From: Gammaproteobacteria bacterium TMED1
GTDB taxonomy: Bacteria; Pseudomonadota; Gammaproteobacteria; Pseudomonadales; Azotimanducaceae
Direction: 5' to 3'
DNA: 64,000 nucleotides
NCBI GenBank assembly: GCA_002167855.2
Contig: NHBG02000020.1
Coordinates: forward strand, 324,173-388,172
In this document: positions 52,663 to 62,199 of the stretch, one piece after another
Numbering within the stretch: position 1 is the first letter of the stretch
Layout: each line of letters opens with the position of its first letter
The notes under the pieces: model-generated
The model's input: the letters and a program-made list of their open reading frames with translations, nothing else
Told to the model about the DNA's origin: nothing
Database searches by the model: none
Position numbers and translations under genes: made by a program

Positions 52663-53572
52663 TCAGCGGGAAAGAGTAGCTTAAAGGAGCCTCTTCGATC
52701 GACTTAAAAGTGACCATCTCCCAACTTTCTGGCTGTTCAAGAATTGCTTGACGCAGAGCATGATTTGCAGTGTGTCCAGATTTATATCCAATAAACTCCC
52801 CAATTATGCTGTGTCCAAGGAGATATAAATCGCCAATCGCATCAAGGATTTTATGGCGAACAAACTCGTCCTTATGTCTAAGCCCGTCATCATTGAGCAC
52901 TCTATACTGATCCACTACAACTGCGTTATCTAAACTACCGCCCTGAGCGAGATTTTTTTCACGAAGGTGGTCAAACTCCTGCATTAGCCCGAATGTTCTC
53001 GCTCGACTAACATCCCTAACATAAGAGGTACTCGAAACATCAACTCTCGCGGTTTGCTCTTTGATTATTGGGTTATCATAAATAATAGTATGACTAACTC
53101 GAAAGCCGTTATAAGGCCTTATCGATACTGATTGCTCATAAGAGGCGCCGAAGTTTCCACGTACAGCAACCTCCCTTCGAAACCTTATAAACTTTTTAGG
53201 GGCCTCCTGTTCTTCAATTCCAGCAGACTGAATTAAAAACACGAAAGTGGCAGAGCTACCGTCCATAATTGGCATTTCAGGACCACTTACTTCCACCAAA
53301 ATATTATCAATAGCTAGCCCACACAGGGCAGACATTAGATGTTCTATCGTAGAAATCCGATACCCATCTTTTACAATAGTAGTTGCAAGGGTCGTGTCAC
53401 CGACGAATTCTGTTAGTGCTGGAATTACTGTAGCTGGCTTTGCATCTTCCCGGACAAAAATCACCCCAGTATCTACAGGGGCTGGTCTAAGTGTCAGGTA
53501 AACTTTCTCACCAGTGTGCAAACCCACGCCAGTAGCGCGAATTACATTCTTTAGCGTTCTCTGCCGGATCAT
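52646..53572 (-). CDS. lpxC: UDP-3-O-acyl-N-acetylglucosamine deacetylase LpxC
   Basis: Committed step of lipid A synthesis; its presence marks a lipopolysaccharide outer membrane. 308 residues. Zinc ligands in [10 protein letters not shown] and [19 protein letters not shown]-terminal [23 protein letters not shown] and [11 protein letters not shown] are as expected. Last gene of the dcw-direction unit, 133 bases after ftsZ. Confidence 0.97.
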   Translation of the reverse strand: MIRQRTLKNVIRATGVGLHTGEKVYLTLRPAPVDTGVIFVREDAKPATVIPALTEFVGDTTLATTIVKDGYRISTIEHLMSALCGLAIDNILVEVSGPEMPIMDGSSATFVFLIQSAGIEEQEAPKKFIRFRREVAVRGNFGASYEQSVSIRPYNGFRVSHTIIYDNPIIKEQTARVDVSSTSYVRDVSRARTFGLMQEFDHLREKNLAQGGSLDNAVVVDQYRVLNDDGLRHKDEFVRHKILDAIGDLYLLGHSIIGEFIGYKSGHTANHALRQAILEQPESWEMVTFKSIEEAPLSYSFPLTIEQL

Positions 53573-53705
53573 TATTCTTCTTATCTCCTCAGAACCCGCA
53601 AAGCCTGAATGTTAACAGATTAAGCGCTTAAGCTCTATGACCACGTCTACATATTCAGACTTCAAAGAAGACAATAAGTTGCACCCAGATTTCAATATTT
53701 GCCAA

Positions 53706-54860
53706 TTAATCGGCCTGGCGACGTAAAAAAGCGGGTATATCCAAGTAGTCTAAGTCCTTATTATTTGATATTTCTTCTGCTCCCCCCTCCACTAATGCAT
53801 TTCGAGTTATTGTGGGCGTATCAAAATCTTCGTATTTAGTCATTCCGTCGCCAGAAACTAAGGGTTCTGAGATACCTTTAGCAACTTTTTGTTTATCGTA
53901 TTTGTCTGAACTAAGGCCAGTAGCAACGACAGTTACACGTAGTTGTTCTTCCATACCTGGATCTATGACTGTACCAACAACTATAGTTGCGTTTTCTGAA
54001 GCGAATTCTTCAACTGTTGCACCTACCTCGGAAAATTCCCCCAGGGTAACGCTAGCGCCTGCCGCTATGTTTACTAGAATTCCGCGTGCACCATGAAAGT
54101 CAACATCCTCGAGCAGAGGACTTCGGACCGCCGCTTCAGCCGCTTGCCTAGCCCTACTCTCGCCTGTTGCAATTCCACTTCCCATCATCGCCATGCCCAT
54201 TTCACTCATTACGGTACGCACGTCAGCGAAATCTACATTAATCATTCCTGGACGGATGATTAGATCTGCTATCCCCTTTACAGCACCAAGCACAACATCA
54301 TCAACAGCACCAAAAGCTTCCAGCAAGGGTTTATCCTCACCCATTATTGCGAGTAGCTTTTGATTAGGGATAGTAATTAAAGAATCCACATTTTTCGCCA
54401 GCTCAGCGATTCCAGCTTGAGCTATTTTCATGCGTTTTTTTCCCTCAAAAATAAAAGGCTTTGTAACAACAGCTACAGTAAGAATTCCTAAATCACGGGC
54501 AATTTCGGCTACTATTGGTGCCGCACCGGTACCTGTACCTCCGCCCATTCCAGCGGCAATAAATACCATATCCGCTCCCTGCAGCACCTCAGCAATACGC
54601 TCTCTATCCTCAACCGCAGCATCTTTACCCCTTACTGGGTCTGCTCCAGCACCCAACCCCTTGGTTATTGTATTACCAAGCTGCAGCAACGTCTTTGCCG
54701 ATAAATTTTGTAAAGCCTGAGCATCGGTATTAGCACAAATAAAATCGACACCCTCAATGTTTTGAGAAACCATGTGTTCAACCGCGTTTCCGCCGCCCCC
54801 ACCGACTCCAATCACTTTAATTACGGCACTTTCTGCTGCATCATCGACTAGTTCGAACAT
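53706..54860 (-). CDS. ftsZ: Cell division protein FtsZ
   Basis: Tubulin-like GTPase that forms the Z ring. 384 residues. GTP-binding AGMGGGTGTGAAPIVAEIA, IGVGGGGGNAVEHM near the start, the T7 synergy loop NVDFADVRTVMSEMG, and a conserved C-terminal peptide DYLDIPAFLRRQAD for FtsA/ZipA binding. GAGGAGGAAG before the ATG is the strongest ribosome site of the dcw cluster, fitting FtsZ's high abundance. Confidence 0.98.
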   Translation of the reverse strand: MFELVDDAAESAVIKVIGVGGGGGNAVEHMVSQNIEGVDFICANTDAQALQNLSAKTLLQLGNTITKGLGAGADPVRGKDAAVEDRERIAEVLQGADMVFIAAGMGGGTGTGAAPIVAEIARDLGILTVAVVTKPFIFEGKKRMKIAQAGIAELAKNVDSLITIPNQKLLAIMGEDKPLLEAFGAVDDVVLGAVKGIADLIIRPGMINVDFADVRTVMSEMGMAMMGSGIATGESRARQAAEAAVRSPLLEDVDFHGARGILVNIAAGASVTLGEFSEVGATVEEFASENATIVVGTVIDPGMEEQLRVTVVATGLSSDKYDKQKVAKGISEPLVSGDGMTKYEDFDTPTITRNALVEGGAEEISNNKDLDYLDIPAFLRRQAD

Positions 54861-54919
54861 TTATCTTCCTCCTCAGGCAAAGATTTTCGAAGAATCTATA
54901 ATTACTAAGTTTTTTTTCA

Positions 54920-56146
54920 TCAACCTAAAAACCAACCTTTAATTCTCTTAACAAAGCTATCGATATCACTTTGACCCCCGCTGACCGTAATGGCTTGCCT
55001 GTCAGCTGCGTATTGCAACAATCCCACTGCAGTTGAGTAAATGGGATTCCTGACAATATCAGTTAAACCCCTGATTCCTCTCGGTTTTCCTATACTTACC
55101 GGCATGTGAAAAATCTCTTCCGCTAGTTCCACTACCCCCTCCATTTTGGAGGTACCTCCAGTAAGAACAATACCGGCGCCCACTAAACTCTCAAAACCGC
55201 TGCGCCTAAGCTCTCCCTGGATCAGGGTAAATAGCTCATCGTAACGAGGCTCAACAACTTCCGCCAAAGCCTGACGAGAAAGGTCTCGGGCTGAACGATC
55301 GCCCACACTGGGTACCTTGATGGTTTCATTTTCTCCTGCCAACTTTGCTAAAGCACATGCGTACTTTATTTTTATTTCCTCAGCGTTAGGAGGTGGTGTC
55401 CTTAATGCCATAGCTATGTCATTTGTAACTTGGTCTCCTGCAATTGGGATGACCGCCGTATGCCTTATTGCACCATCAGTAAAGATCGCTATGTCGGTCG
55501 TTCCACCTCCAATATCAACCAGACAAACCCCAAGATCTTTTTCGTCCTCGCTTAGAACTGCATAGCTTGAAGCTAACTGTTCGAGAATAATGTCCTCAAC
55601 CTCTAAACCACAGCGCCTGATACATTTTTCTATATTCTGTGCTGCATTCACCGCACATGTAACAAGGTGCACCTTTGCCTCAAGTCGAACACCAGACATT
55701 CCTAAAGGAGTCTTAACATCTTCTTGGTTATCGACCACATATTCCTGCGGAAGGATATGAAGAATCTTCTGATCTGCAGGGATGGCTACAGCCTGAGCTG
55801 CGTCAATAACCCGATCTATATCAGGTGAAAACACCTCTCTGTCTCTTATCGCTACAATTCCATGTGAGTTAAGACTGCGAATGTGACTACCTGCTATTCC
55901 TGCGTAGACAGCATGAATCTGGCAGCCAGCCATAAGTTCTGCTTCCTCTACCGCACGCTGAATTGACTGAACTGTAGAGTCGATATTAACGACGACTCCT
56001 TTCTTTAAACCTTTTGTTGAAGGATGACTCCCGATACCGACAATTTCTACAACCCCTTCAGGTGACAATTCAGCAACGATAGCTACCACCTTAGAGGTCC
56101 CAATATCCAGCCCAACTAGCATCCGCGACTCATTCGAAGCATTCAT
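54920..56146 (-). CDS. ftsA: Cell division protein FtsA
   Basis: Actin-like ATPase that tethers FtsZ to the membrane. 408 residues. MLVGLDIGTSKVVAIVAEL, VCLVDIGGGTTDIAIFTDG and GIVLTGGTSKMEGVVELAEE are the ATP-binding motifs; the tail SFVKRIKGWFLG is the membrane-targeting amphipathic helix. ATG overlaps the ftsQ stop (ATGA). Confidence 0.97.
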   Translation of the reverse strand: MNASNESRMLVGLDIGTSKVVAIVAELSPEGVVEIVGIGSHPSTKGLKKGVVVNIDSTVQSIQRAVEEAELMAGCQIHAVYAGIAGSHIRSLNSHGIVAIRDREVFSPDIDRVIDAAQAVAIPADQKILHILPQEYVVDNQEDVKTPLGMSGVRLEAKVHLVTCAVNAAQNIEKCIRRCGLEVEDIILEQLASSYAVLSEDEKDLGVCLVDIGGGTTDIAIFTDGAIRHTAVIPIAGDQVTNDIAMALRTPPPNAEEIKIKYACALAKLAGENETIKVPSVGDRSARDLSRQALAEVVEPRYDELFTLIQGELRRSGFESLVGAGIVLTGGTSKMEGVVELAEEIFHMPVSIGKPRGIRGLTDIVRNPIYSTAVGLLQYAADRQAITVSGGQSDIDSFVKRIKGWFLG

Positions 56147-56853
56147 AATCTCATATCTCTCTGGAGTTTATCGTTTTTTGCGAGCTCCCATTTATTAATC
56201 CACTCAACGGCTGCGCCGTTGTTATATCTGGCATCAATTAGCTTAGGAGTCCCAAGAGATTTATTTTTGATCTCAAACAAAATATCAACTGATCTTTGAA
56301 GTCTTTCTCGAATATTTTCATTACCCAGAAAGAATTTTGTACCCAATGAATTATGAAATTCCCAAGCTCCCCTATCATTTAGTTTTAGAAGCTCTATCAC
56401 ATTCCCTGACTTAAATAGCACACGATTGAATTGCTGATACTCTTCCATGACTCGAGGAGCCGTTCCTTTGGGGCCATAAAGGTGAGGCAAATCTCCATCG
56501 ATAACATGGTCGGCAACAAAAACCTCCCCAAGATCATTTATGTATCCATCATCATTCCAATAAGCAATGGCTTTCTCTAATTTGATATCCAGCTCCAGAT
56601 TGTTGGGCCATTTACGAGCGATATAAACGGATTGAATTGAAGTGATTTGTTCTAAATGCGTTTTAATATCGAGAAGATTATCTAAATCAACAACATTCTT
56701 TAATTCGTTCAAAATTTGTTTTAAGTGCTTATCATCAAGATCATTCTTAAGAGAGATCTTTAGATCTTTGCCTAATGCGGAATCCATAAAGTGAGCGCCG
56801 CCAATAACAGTGGGGAATAAAAAGAGCGTAAGTAATAGAATTTTATAATTCAC
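56143..56853 (-). CDS. ftsQ: Cell division protein FtsQ
   Basis: Bitopic divisome protein linking FtsB/FtsL to the ring. The best start is GTG at 56853, not the track's 56877: AGGAGG lies eight bases upstream and GTGA overlaps the murC stop. That gives 236 residues with a membrane helix (YKILLLTLFLFPTVIGG) at the N-terminus, a short, divergent POTRA region, and the FtsQ beta domain (IARKWPNNLELDIKLEKAIAYWNDDGYINDLGEVF). Directly preceded by murC with no ddl between them. Confidence 0.9.
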   Translation of the reverse strand: MNYKILLLTLFLFPTVIGGAHFMDSALGKDLKISLKNDLDDKHLKQILNELKNVVDLDNLLDIKTHLEQITSIQSVYIARKWPNNLELDIKLEKAIAYWNDDGYINDLGEVFVADHVIDGDLPHLYGPKGTAPRVMEEYQQFNRVLFKSGNVIELLKLNDRGAWEFHNSLGTKFFLGNENIRERLQRSVDILFEIKNKSLGTPKLIDARYNNGAAVEWINKWELAKNDKLQRDMRL

Positions 56854-58280
56854 GCAATCACCCTCCTTTCTGCCCAATTCATCGTTAAATCAGCAGCAAG
56901 CTGAGCCGTTGCTCCCGCACCTTGTGTCAAAAGCAAATCTCCGGCCTTCAATATATTCTCAAGACGATCGAAAACATCGTTCATTTCTGTCACATGGTCA
57001 ATCTGAATGTGCTGGCTCAACTTATCATATAGATCCTTACTCGTGGCCCCAGAAATGTAAGCTTCTCCCGCAGGATAAACATCCACTAATATCAAATAAT
57101 CTACTTCTGAAAGCACTTCGATGAACTGATCAAATAGTTCAAACGTACGGGTATATCGGTGAGGTTGATAAACCATCACTAATCGATTTTTTGACCATCC
57201 ATCACGAATAGCCTTAATGGTTTCCCTTACCTCAGTGGGATGGTGCCCATAGTCATCGATCAAAAGAATAGTTCCTTTACCCAGCGAGAACGTCCCATGC
57301 ATTTCGAAACGACGTTCGACTCCTTGGAAACTCGCCAGGCCAGCAATAATATCTCTGTTGGGGACATTCTCATCCATAGCAATAGCGATAGATGCGAGTG
57401 CGTTCAAAGCATTGTGACGTCCCGGTAATGCTAGATCTATTTTTAGAGATTCTTTTTTACTAACAGATCTAACAAAAAAAGTTGACGTATCTCCGTGTTG
57501 GGTATATCCGTAGGCTTGAATATCAGCATCCGCATCAAAGCCATAGGTCAGTACTGGTCTCTTTATATCAGGAATTATGGAGCGTACACCGGGGTCGTCA
57601 ATACACGCCAATACAACACCATAAAATGGCAAGTTATGGACAAATGCTAAAAAAGCTTCCTTTAATTTTTGCAAGCTGCCACAGTAATTATTTAGGTGGT
57701 CACGATCGATATTTGTTAATACCACAACCATTGGCTGTAAATATAAGAATGATGTATCACTCTCATCTGCTTCGGCTACTATGTACCTACTGGCGCCAAG
57801 TTTCGCATTAGACTCTGTACTGTTTAATAACCCGCCAATAACGAAAGTAGGGTCTAGTCTGGCCTGAGATAGTATTGATACTATGAGGCTAGTGGTAGTA
57901 GTTTTGCCATGGGTGCCTGCAACGGCTATCCCATATCTATACCTCATAAGCTCGCCCAACATTTCAGCTCTGGGGATTACCGGGATTCTTTCTCTAAGTG
58001 CCGCCACGACTTCCACATTATTTGGATCAATAGCAGAAGAAACGACAACTACATCTACATCAGAAATATTTTTTATAGAATGACCAATATAGATATCAAT
58101 ACCTATATTTACTAGTCTCTCCGTGACTCCAGAGCTTATTATATCGGAGCCGGAAATCTCGTAACCTTGATTATGCAGAACTTCAGCGATACCACTCATG
58201 CCAGAACCCCCAATACCAACAAAATGGATACGCTTTATACGACGCATCTCCACCGTGTCTAGATATCTTCTATCTTGCAC
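56850..58280 (-). CDS. murC: UDP-N-acetylmuramate--L-alanine ligase MurC
   Basis: Adds L-Ala to UDP-MurNAc, first peptide step of peptidoglycan precursor synthesis. I prefer the GTG at 58280 because AAGGAG stands five bases upstream; it lies 11 bases inside ftsW. The track's 58310 has no ribosome site, and an internal ATG (MRRIKRIHFVG) at 58247 is possible. About 476 residues with HFVGIGGSGMSGIAE, AGTHGKTTTTSLIVSI, NIDRDHLNNY and DDYGHHPTEV. In the usual order murG would sit between ftsW and murC, but the genes overlap. Confidence 0.96.
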   Translation of the reverse strand: MQDRRYLDTVEMRRIKRIHFVGIGGSGMSGIAEVLHNQGYEISGSDIISSGVTERLVNIGIDIYIGHSIKNISDVDVVVVSSAIDPNNVEVVAALRERIPVIPRAEMLGELMRYRYGIAVAGTHGKTTTTSLIVSILSQARLDPTFVIGGLLNSTESNAKLGASRYIVAEADESDTSFLYLQPMVVVLTNIDRDHLNNYCGSLQKLKEAFLAFVHNLPFYGVVLACIDDPGVRSIIPDIKRPVLTYGFDADADIQAYGYTQHGDTSTFFVRSVSKKESLKIDLALPGRHNALNALASIAIAMDENVPNRDIIAGLASFQGVERRFEMHGTFSLGKGTILLIDDYGHHPTEVRETIKAIRDGWSKNRLVMVYQPHRYTRTFELFDQFIEVLSEVDYLILVDVYPAGEAYISGATSKDLYDKLSQHIQIDHVTEMNDVFDRLENILKAGDLLLTQGAGATAQLAADLTMNWAERRVIA

Positions 58281-59427
58281 GAGCTCTCCTTGTTCGGTTT
58301 CTGCATTCAAATTCTACTCGCAGCAAAATACCAATTAGTAGACAGCTCACAATAAGGCTATTACCCCCATAACTCATAAGAGGCAGAGTTAGGCCTTTTG
58401 TAGGTAGTACTCCAAGATTAACGCCAAGATTTATGAAAGCCTGTATACCAAGTATTAGACCTGCACCGTAGGCGACATAGGCGTGAAACTTTAATCCCAC
58501 TGATAGGGCATGGCTACCTAGCCAAAGACTACGCATCACCATCAAGGAAAAAATAGCGATGATAAAGCTAGCACCAACAAGACCCAACTCTTCCGCGATT
58601 ATAGAAAACAAGAAATCTGTATGAGCCTCAGGAAGAAAAAATAATTTCTGAATACTATTGCCTAAACCTAGACCAAAGAGATCTCCCCTACCAAAGGCTA
58701 TAAGTGCTTGAGTCAATTGATATCCACCTTCGTATGGATGCTCCCAGGGGTTTGTAAATACGATGAGTCTTTCAAAACGATAAGGTTCAAAAACTATCAG
58801 CAGTACACCCGCAAGAATGCTCACGATTAACAGAGGCGCAAAATATCTTATAGGAACTCCAGCTAAAAAAATGATGCCCATGATAGATGAAGTAATGACT
58901 ATAGATGTCCCAAAATCTGGCTGCGCCATTAGTAAGCAAATGACTGTGACTAGTATGATCGAAGGTTTCAAGAAACTGGAGAGCTTATTAGCCTCATTCC
59001 TTTTAAGGCTAGCTAAATACCCAGCAATATAAAAAATAATGAATAATTTTAAAAATTCTGACCCTTGGATACTGAAAGGGCCGAAAGGAATCCATCGCTG
59101 ACTTCCATTCACTTCTCGACCAAGACCTGGAATAAGTACTAAAACCAGTAATATCATTCCAACTATTAAAAGCGGTAGGCTCATCTTCTCCCAAAACTTT
59201 ATAGGCAGACCTATGGCCAACAAACCAATGCCAACACTAATAAAAAGATATATTAAATGCTTCAGTAGTAGATAGAATGAGCTCCCATAATATCGAGCTG
59301 ACATTTCTACTGATGCCGATGCAACCATAACTAAGCCAATCAGGAGAAGTGTAAGAGCACTTGAAAATATTATAGGATCGAGCGGAAATCTATTTTCAGA
59401 TATGTTGCCTCGTGCATGATTCTTCAT
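58270..59427 (-). CDS. ftsW: Peptidoglycan glycosyltransferase FtsW
   Basis: SEDS-family septal glycan polymerase working with FtsI. 385 residues, ten helices. RWIPFGPFSIQGSEFLKLFIIFYIAGYLA, LLMAQPDFGTSIVI, YQLTQALIAFGRGDLFGLGLGNSIQKLFFLPEAHTDFLFSIIAEELGL, and LPLMSYGGNSLI are diagnostic. The start overlaps murD's stop (ATGA). Confidence 0.97.
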   Translation of the reverse strand: MKNHARGNISENRFPLDPIIFSSALTLLLIGLVMVASASVEMSARYYGSSFYLLLKHLIYLFISVGIGLLAIGLPIKFWEKMSLPLLIVGMILLVLVLIPGLGREVNGSQRWIPFGPFSIQGSEFLKLFIIFYIAGYLASLKRNEANKLSSFLKPSIILVTVICLLMAQPDFGTSIVITSSIMGIIFLAGVPIRYFAPLLIVSILAGVLLIVFEPYRFERLIVFTNPWEHPYEGGYQLTQALIAFGRGDLFGLGLGNSIQKLFFLPEAHTDFLFSIIAEELGLVGASFIIAIFSLMVMRSLWLGSHALSVGLKFHAYVAYGAGLILGIQAFINLGVNLGVLPTKGLTLPLMSYGGNSLIVSCLLIGILLRVEFECRNRTRRARAR

Positions 59428-60737
59428 AGTGAATACCTATGGACTAGAGCTTTGAACGCATTGCCCCGGGCGCGATAATCCTCAAACATATCAAAGCTTG
59501 CGCATGCAGGAGAGAGTAAAACGATATCATTTGATTTAGCAGAATGTATGGCTTGAGTAAAAGCCCCTGCTAGCGTTTTGGCCCTTGTTAAATCACACAG
59601 TCCATCGAGTGTTGTGCTAATTTCTTCCGCTGATTCACCAAAAACTATCGCCTTCTTGACAAAGGTATTTACCGGTAGTTTCAGGTCAGAAAAGTCGTTA
59701 GATTTTGATACCCCTCCCAATAGCAGGATAATATTTTGTTTTTGGGCAAAGCTTTCAATTGCAGCAACACAGGAAGAAACGTTAGTTGCTTTCGAATCAT
59801 TATAAAATGTTATGCCATTTGTTTTTTTAACCAGTTCACAGCGATGAGGTAGGCCCTCAAAGGTTTTTATATTCTCAAGCATAGCAGTCATTTCAAGCCC
59901 AATAGCTTCTCCTAGAGCCAGAGTTGCCATACAGTTTAAAACGTTATGTTCCCCTCCAATCGGAAGATCCTCCTTTAAGATTAGCGGTGTTCTTCCACGG
60001 CAAATCACCCGATCTGCTAGACCGAAGTCACTTGCGGCTGGCGGCTTATCCAATCCAAAAGAAATACTCGAGCTATCTTTTGGAATTGCATATTTTCGTT
60101 GAAGCTGGCGATTAAGTATCGCGGTCTTGCAATTCTGATATACATTACCCTTTACCCCGTAATAATGGTCCAAAGAGTTGTAGCGGTCTAGGTGGTCAGG
60201 GGACAAGTTCAAAACTACTGAGGCTAGTAAAGGCAGATTGGTAGCTAGTTCAAGCTGAAAGCTGGATAGCTCCAGGATATATAACTTCGCTGACTTACTA
60301 AGTAAGTCAAGGCAAGGTTTCCCAATATTCCCGCCAACAGAAACGCCTTTTCTTTCACAAGCAGCCACATGACCAAGCATCGCGGTGACAGTACTCTTCC
60401 CGTTAGATCCAGTTATTGCAACCATAGGAGCATCGGCTAATCGTCCAAACATTGCCACGTCACCTGTAATGGGGATACCTTGTTTTTTAGCCTCAACGAG
60501 ACAGGGTTTAGACAAAGCCACTCCGGGACTAACAACTATCTCGCTTGCACCAAGAATCATCTTCGCATTGGTCTTGCAGAAAGGGATATGAGGATTAATT
60601 GTGTCTAATGCTTTTCGAGCCAAGGGAGAAGGATTATCGTCAACAACTACATAGCTAACACCCTCACTCTCAAAGTATCGTGCACAGCTGAGGCCTGTCG
60701 CGCCTGCGCCAAAAATAATCTTGTAATCCTTCGACAA
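59424..60737 (-). CDS. murD: UDP-N-acetylmuramoylalanine--D-glutamate ligase MurD
   Basis: Adds D-Glu. 437 residues with IIFGAGATGLSCARYFESEG, VSPGVALSKP, MVAITGSNGKSTVTAMLGH, LNLSPDHLDRY, and FYNDSKATNVSSCVAAIESF. Start is TTG, 7 bases after murE's stop, so murF and mraY, which usually lie here, are missing. GGAT upstream is a weak ribosome site and coupling to murE is likely. Confidence 0.96.
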   Translation of the reverse strand: MSKDYKIIFGAGATGLSCARYFESEGVSYVVVDDNPSPLARKALDTINPHIPFCKTNAKMILGASEIVVSPGVALSKPCLVEAKKQGIPITGDVAMFGRLADAPMVAITGSNGKSTVTAMLGHVAACERKGVSVGGNIGKPCLDLLSKSAKLYILELSSFQLELATNLPLLASVVLNLSPDHLDRYNSLDHYYGVKGNVYQNCKTAILNRQLQRKYAIPKDSSSISFGLDKPPAASDFGLADRVICRGRTPLILKEDLPIGGEHNVLNCMATLALGEAIGLEMTAMLENIKTFEGLPHRCELVKKTNGITFYNDSKATNVSSCVAAIESFAQKQNIILLLGGVSKSNDFSDLKLPVNTFVKKAIVFGESAEEISTTLDGLCDLTRAKTLAGAFTQAIHSAKSNDIVLLSPACASFDMFEDYRARGNAFKALVHRYSL

Positions 60738-60744
60738 AATTACA

Positions 60745-62199
60745 CTATCCTTTCTGTATAGTAGAAATATATTCTTCTACTGTTGCTAAATCATTGAAGG
60801 GCTCTTTATGCCCGTAAATCTCTTGATAAGACTCGTGGCCTTTACCGGCAATAAGAATCACATCACCTTGCGCTGCCTCATTGATTGCTTTCTTAATCGC
60901 TAGTCCTCGAGATAATTCAATACTGTAAATTTCATTATCCTCAATCCCCTCAATAATATCGTTAGCAATTTTTTGCGGTTCCTCAAACCTAGGATTATCG
61001 TTTGTGATAATGAGGTGGTCAGCCAAATCAGAGGCGATCTCACCCATCTTTCTTCGCTTACCTCTATCACGATCTCCTCCACAACCAAATACACACCAGA
61101 TCTTCCCAGCGCAATGTGATCGAATACCAACTAGAACATTTCGAAGCGCCTCAGGCGTATGGGCATAATCAACAATAATCGAGGGATAACTTGATTTATA
61201 AAACGCATGCATACGGCCAGGTAAATTTTTTATTCTCCCTAAAAAGTTTATAGAATCTTTAAAATCGAAACCCAAAGCACCAAGAACGCTAGCAGCTGCA
61301 AGGAGATTACTTACATTGAATTTACCCATTAAATTGGATCTTAGGGTAGCAGTACCCCAAGGACTATCGAGTTTGAAAGACATACCAGTCTCATGGAGCC
61401 TTATCGAGCTCGCTACGACATCTGACTTGGAATTAAAGCCATAAAATATTTTTTTCGCCTGAATACCCTTAGATATTTCTTGGCAGTGAAAATCATCAGA
61501 ATTGAGGACAGCCAATTCCAATTGTGGCCACTCCATAAGTCGCCTCTTTGCATTGAGATAAGCCTCCATCGTTAAATGATAATCAAGGTGATCTCGCGAG
61601 AGATTTGTATAAGCGGCAATTTTAATTCGGGTACCGTTCAAACGCATCTGACTTAGACCATGGGATGATGCTTCTAAAGCCACCATCGAGCATCCGTTAG
61701 TCAGAAGGGAAGCAAGTTTTGATTGCAAAGTGATTGGGTCAGGAGTCGTTAACCTATCTATTTGGTTATCATCTAAAGCATATGGTAACCCTACCCCTAA
61801 TGTGCCCATTACTCCACATTGGGTTCCGAGATTAGTTGCTGCCGTCGCTACGAAATTAGCAACTGACGTTTTACCATTGGTTCCTGTTACAGCAAAAATA
61901 GTAAGTTTTTTCGATGGCTCCCCGAAGAATCGACTAGCTATTTCTCCCCTCTTACTTTTTAGGTTAGCTACTGATATGACAGGAACTGATGTAGAGGTAG
62001 CAGGAAATGAGCGATCGCACAAAATCGCAGCAGCGCGGTTTTCAACCTCACTAATAAACTTCCTTCCATCATTTTTTTGACCTTTGATAGCGATATAAAG
62101 CGATCCTTTGGTCACTTTACGAGAGTCATCAGTTACATCACGAATGAACACATCGTCATCAAGAGTAATATCAGGAAGTAATTCACTAAGCATAGTCAT
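60745..62199 (-). CDS. murE: UDP-MurNAc-tripeptide synthetase MurE (meso-diaminopimelate type)
   Basis: Adds the third residue. 484 residues: TNGKTSVANFVATAA (P-loop), TNLSRDHLDYHLTMEAY with the carbamoylated-lysine region nearby, VDYAHTPEALRNVL, and LIITNDNPRFEEP, whose DNPR motif marks meso-diaminopimelate specificity, as expected for a Gram-negative. ATGA overlap with the ftsI stop. Confidence 0.97.
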   Translation of the reverse strand: MTMLSELLPDITLDDDVFIRDVTDDSRKVTKGSLYIAIKGQKNDGRKFISEVENRAAAILCDRSFPATSTSVPVISVANLKSKRGEIASRFFGEPSKKLTIFAVTGTNGKTSVANFVATAATNLGTQCGVMGTLGVGLPYALDDNQIDRLTTPDPITLQSKLASLLTNGCSMVALEASSHGLSQMRLNGTRIKIAAYTNLSRDHLDYHLTMEAYLNAKRRLMEWPQLELAVLNSDDFHCQEISKGIQAKKIFYGFNSKSDVVASSIRLHETGMSFKLDSPWGTATLRSNLMGKFNVSNLLAAASVLGALGFDFKDSINFLGRIKNLPGRMHAFYKSSYPSIIVDYAHTPEALRNVLVGIRSHCAGKIWCVFGCGGDRDRGKRRKMGEIASDLADHLIITNDNPRFEEPQKIANDIIEGIEDNEIYSIELSRGLAIKKAINEAAQGDVILIAGKGHESYQEIYGHKEPFNDLATVEEYISTIQKG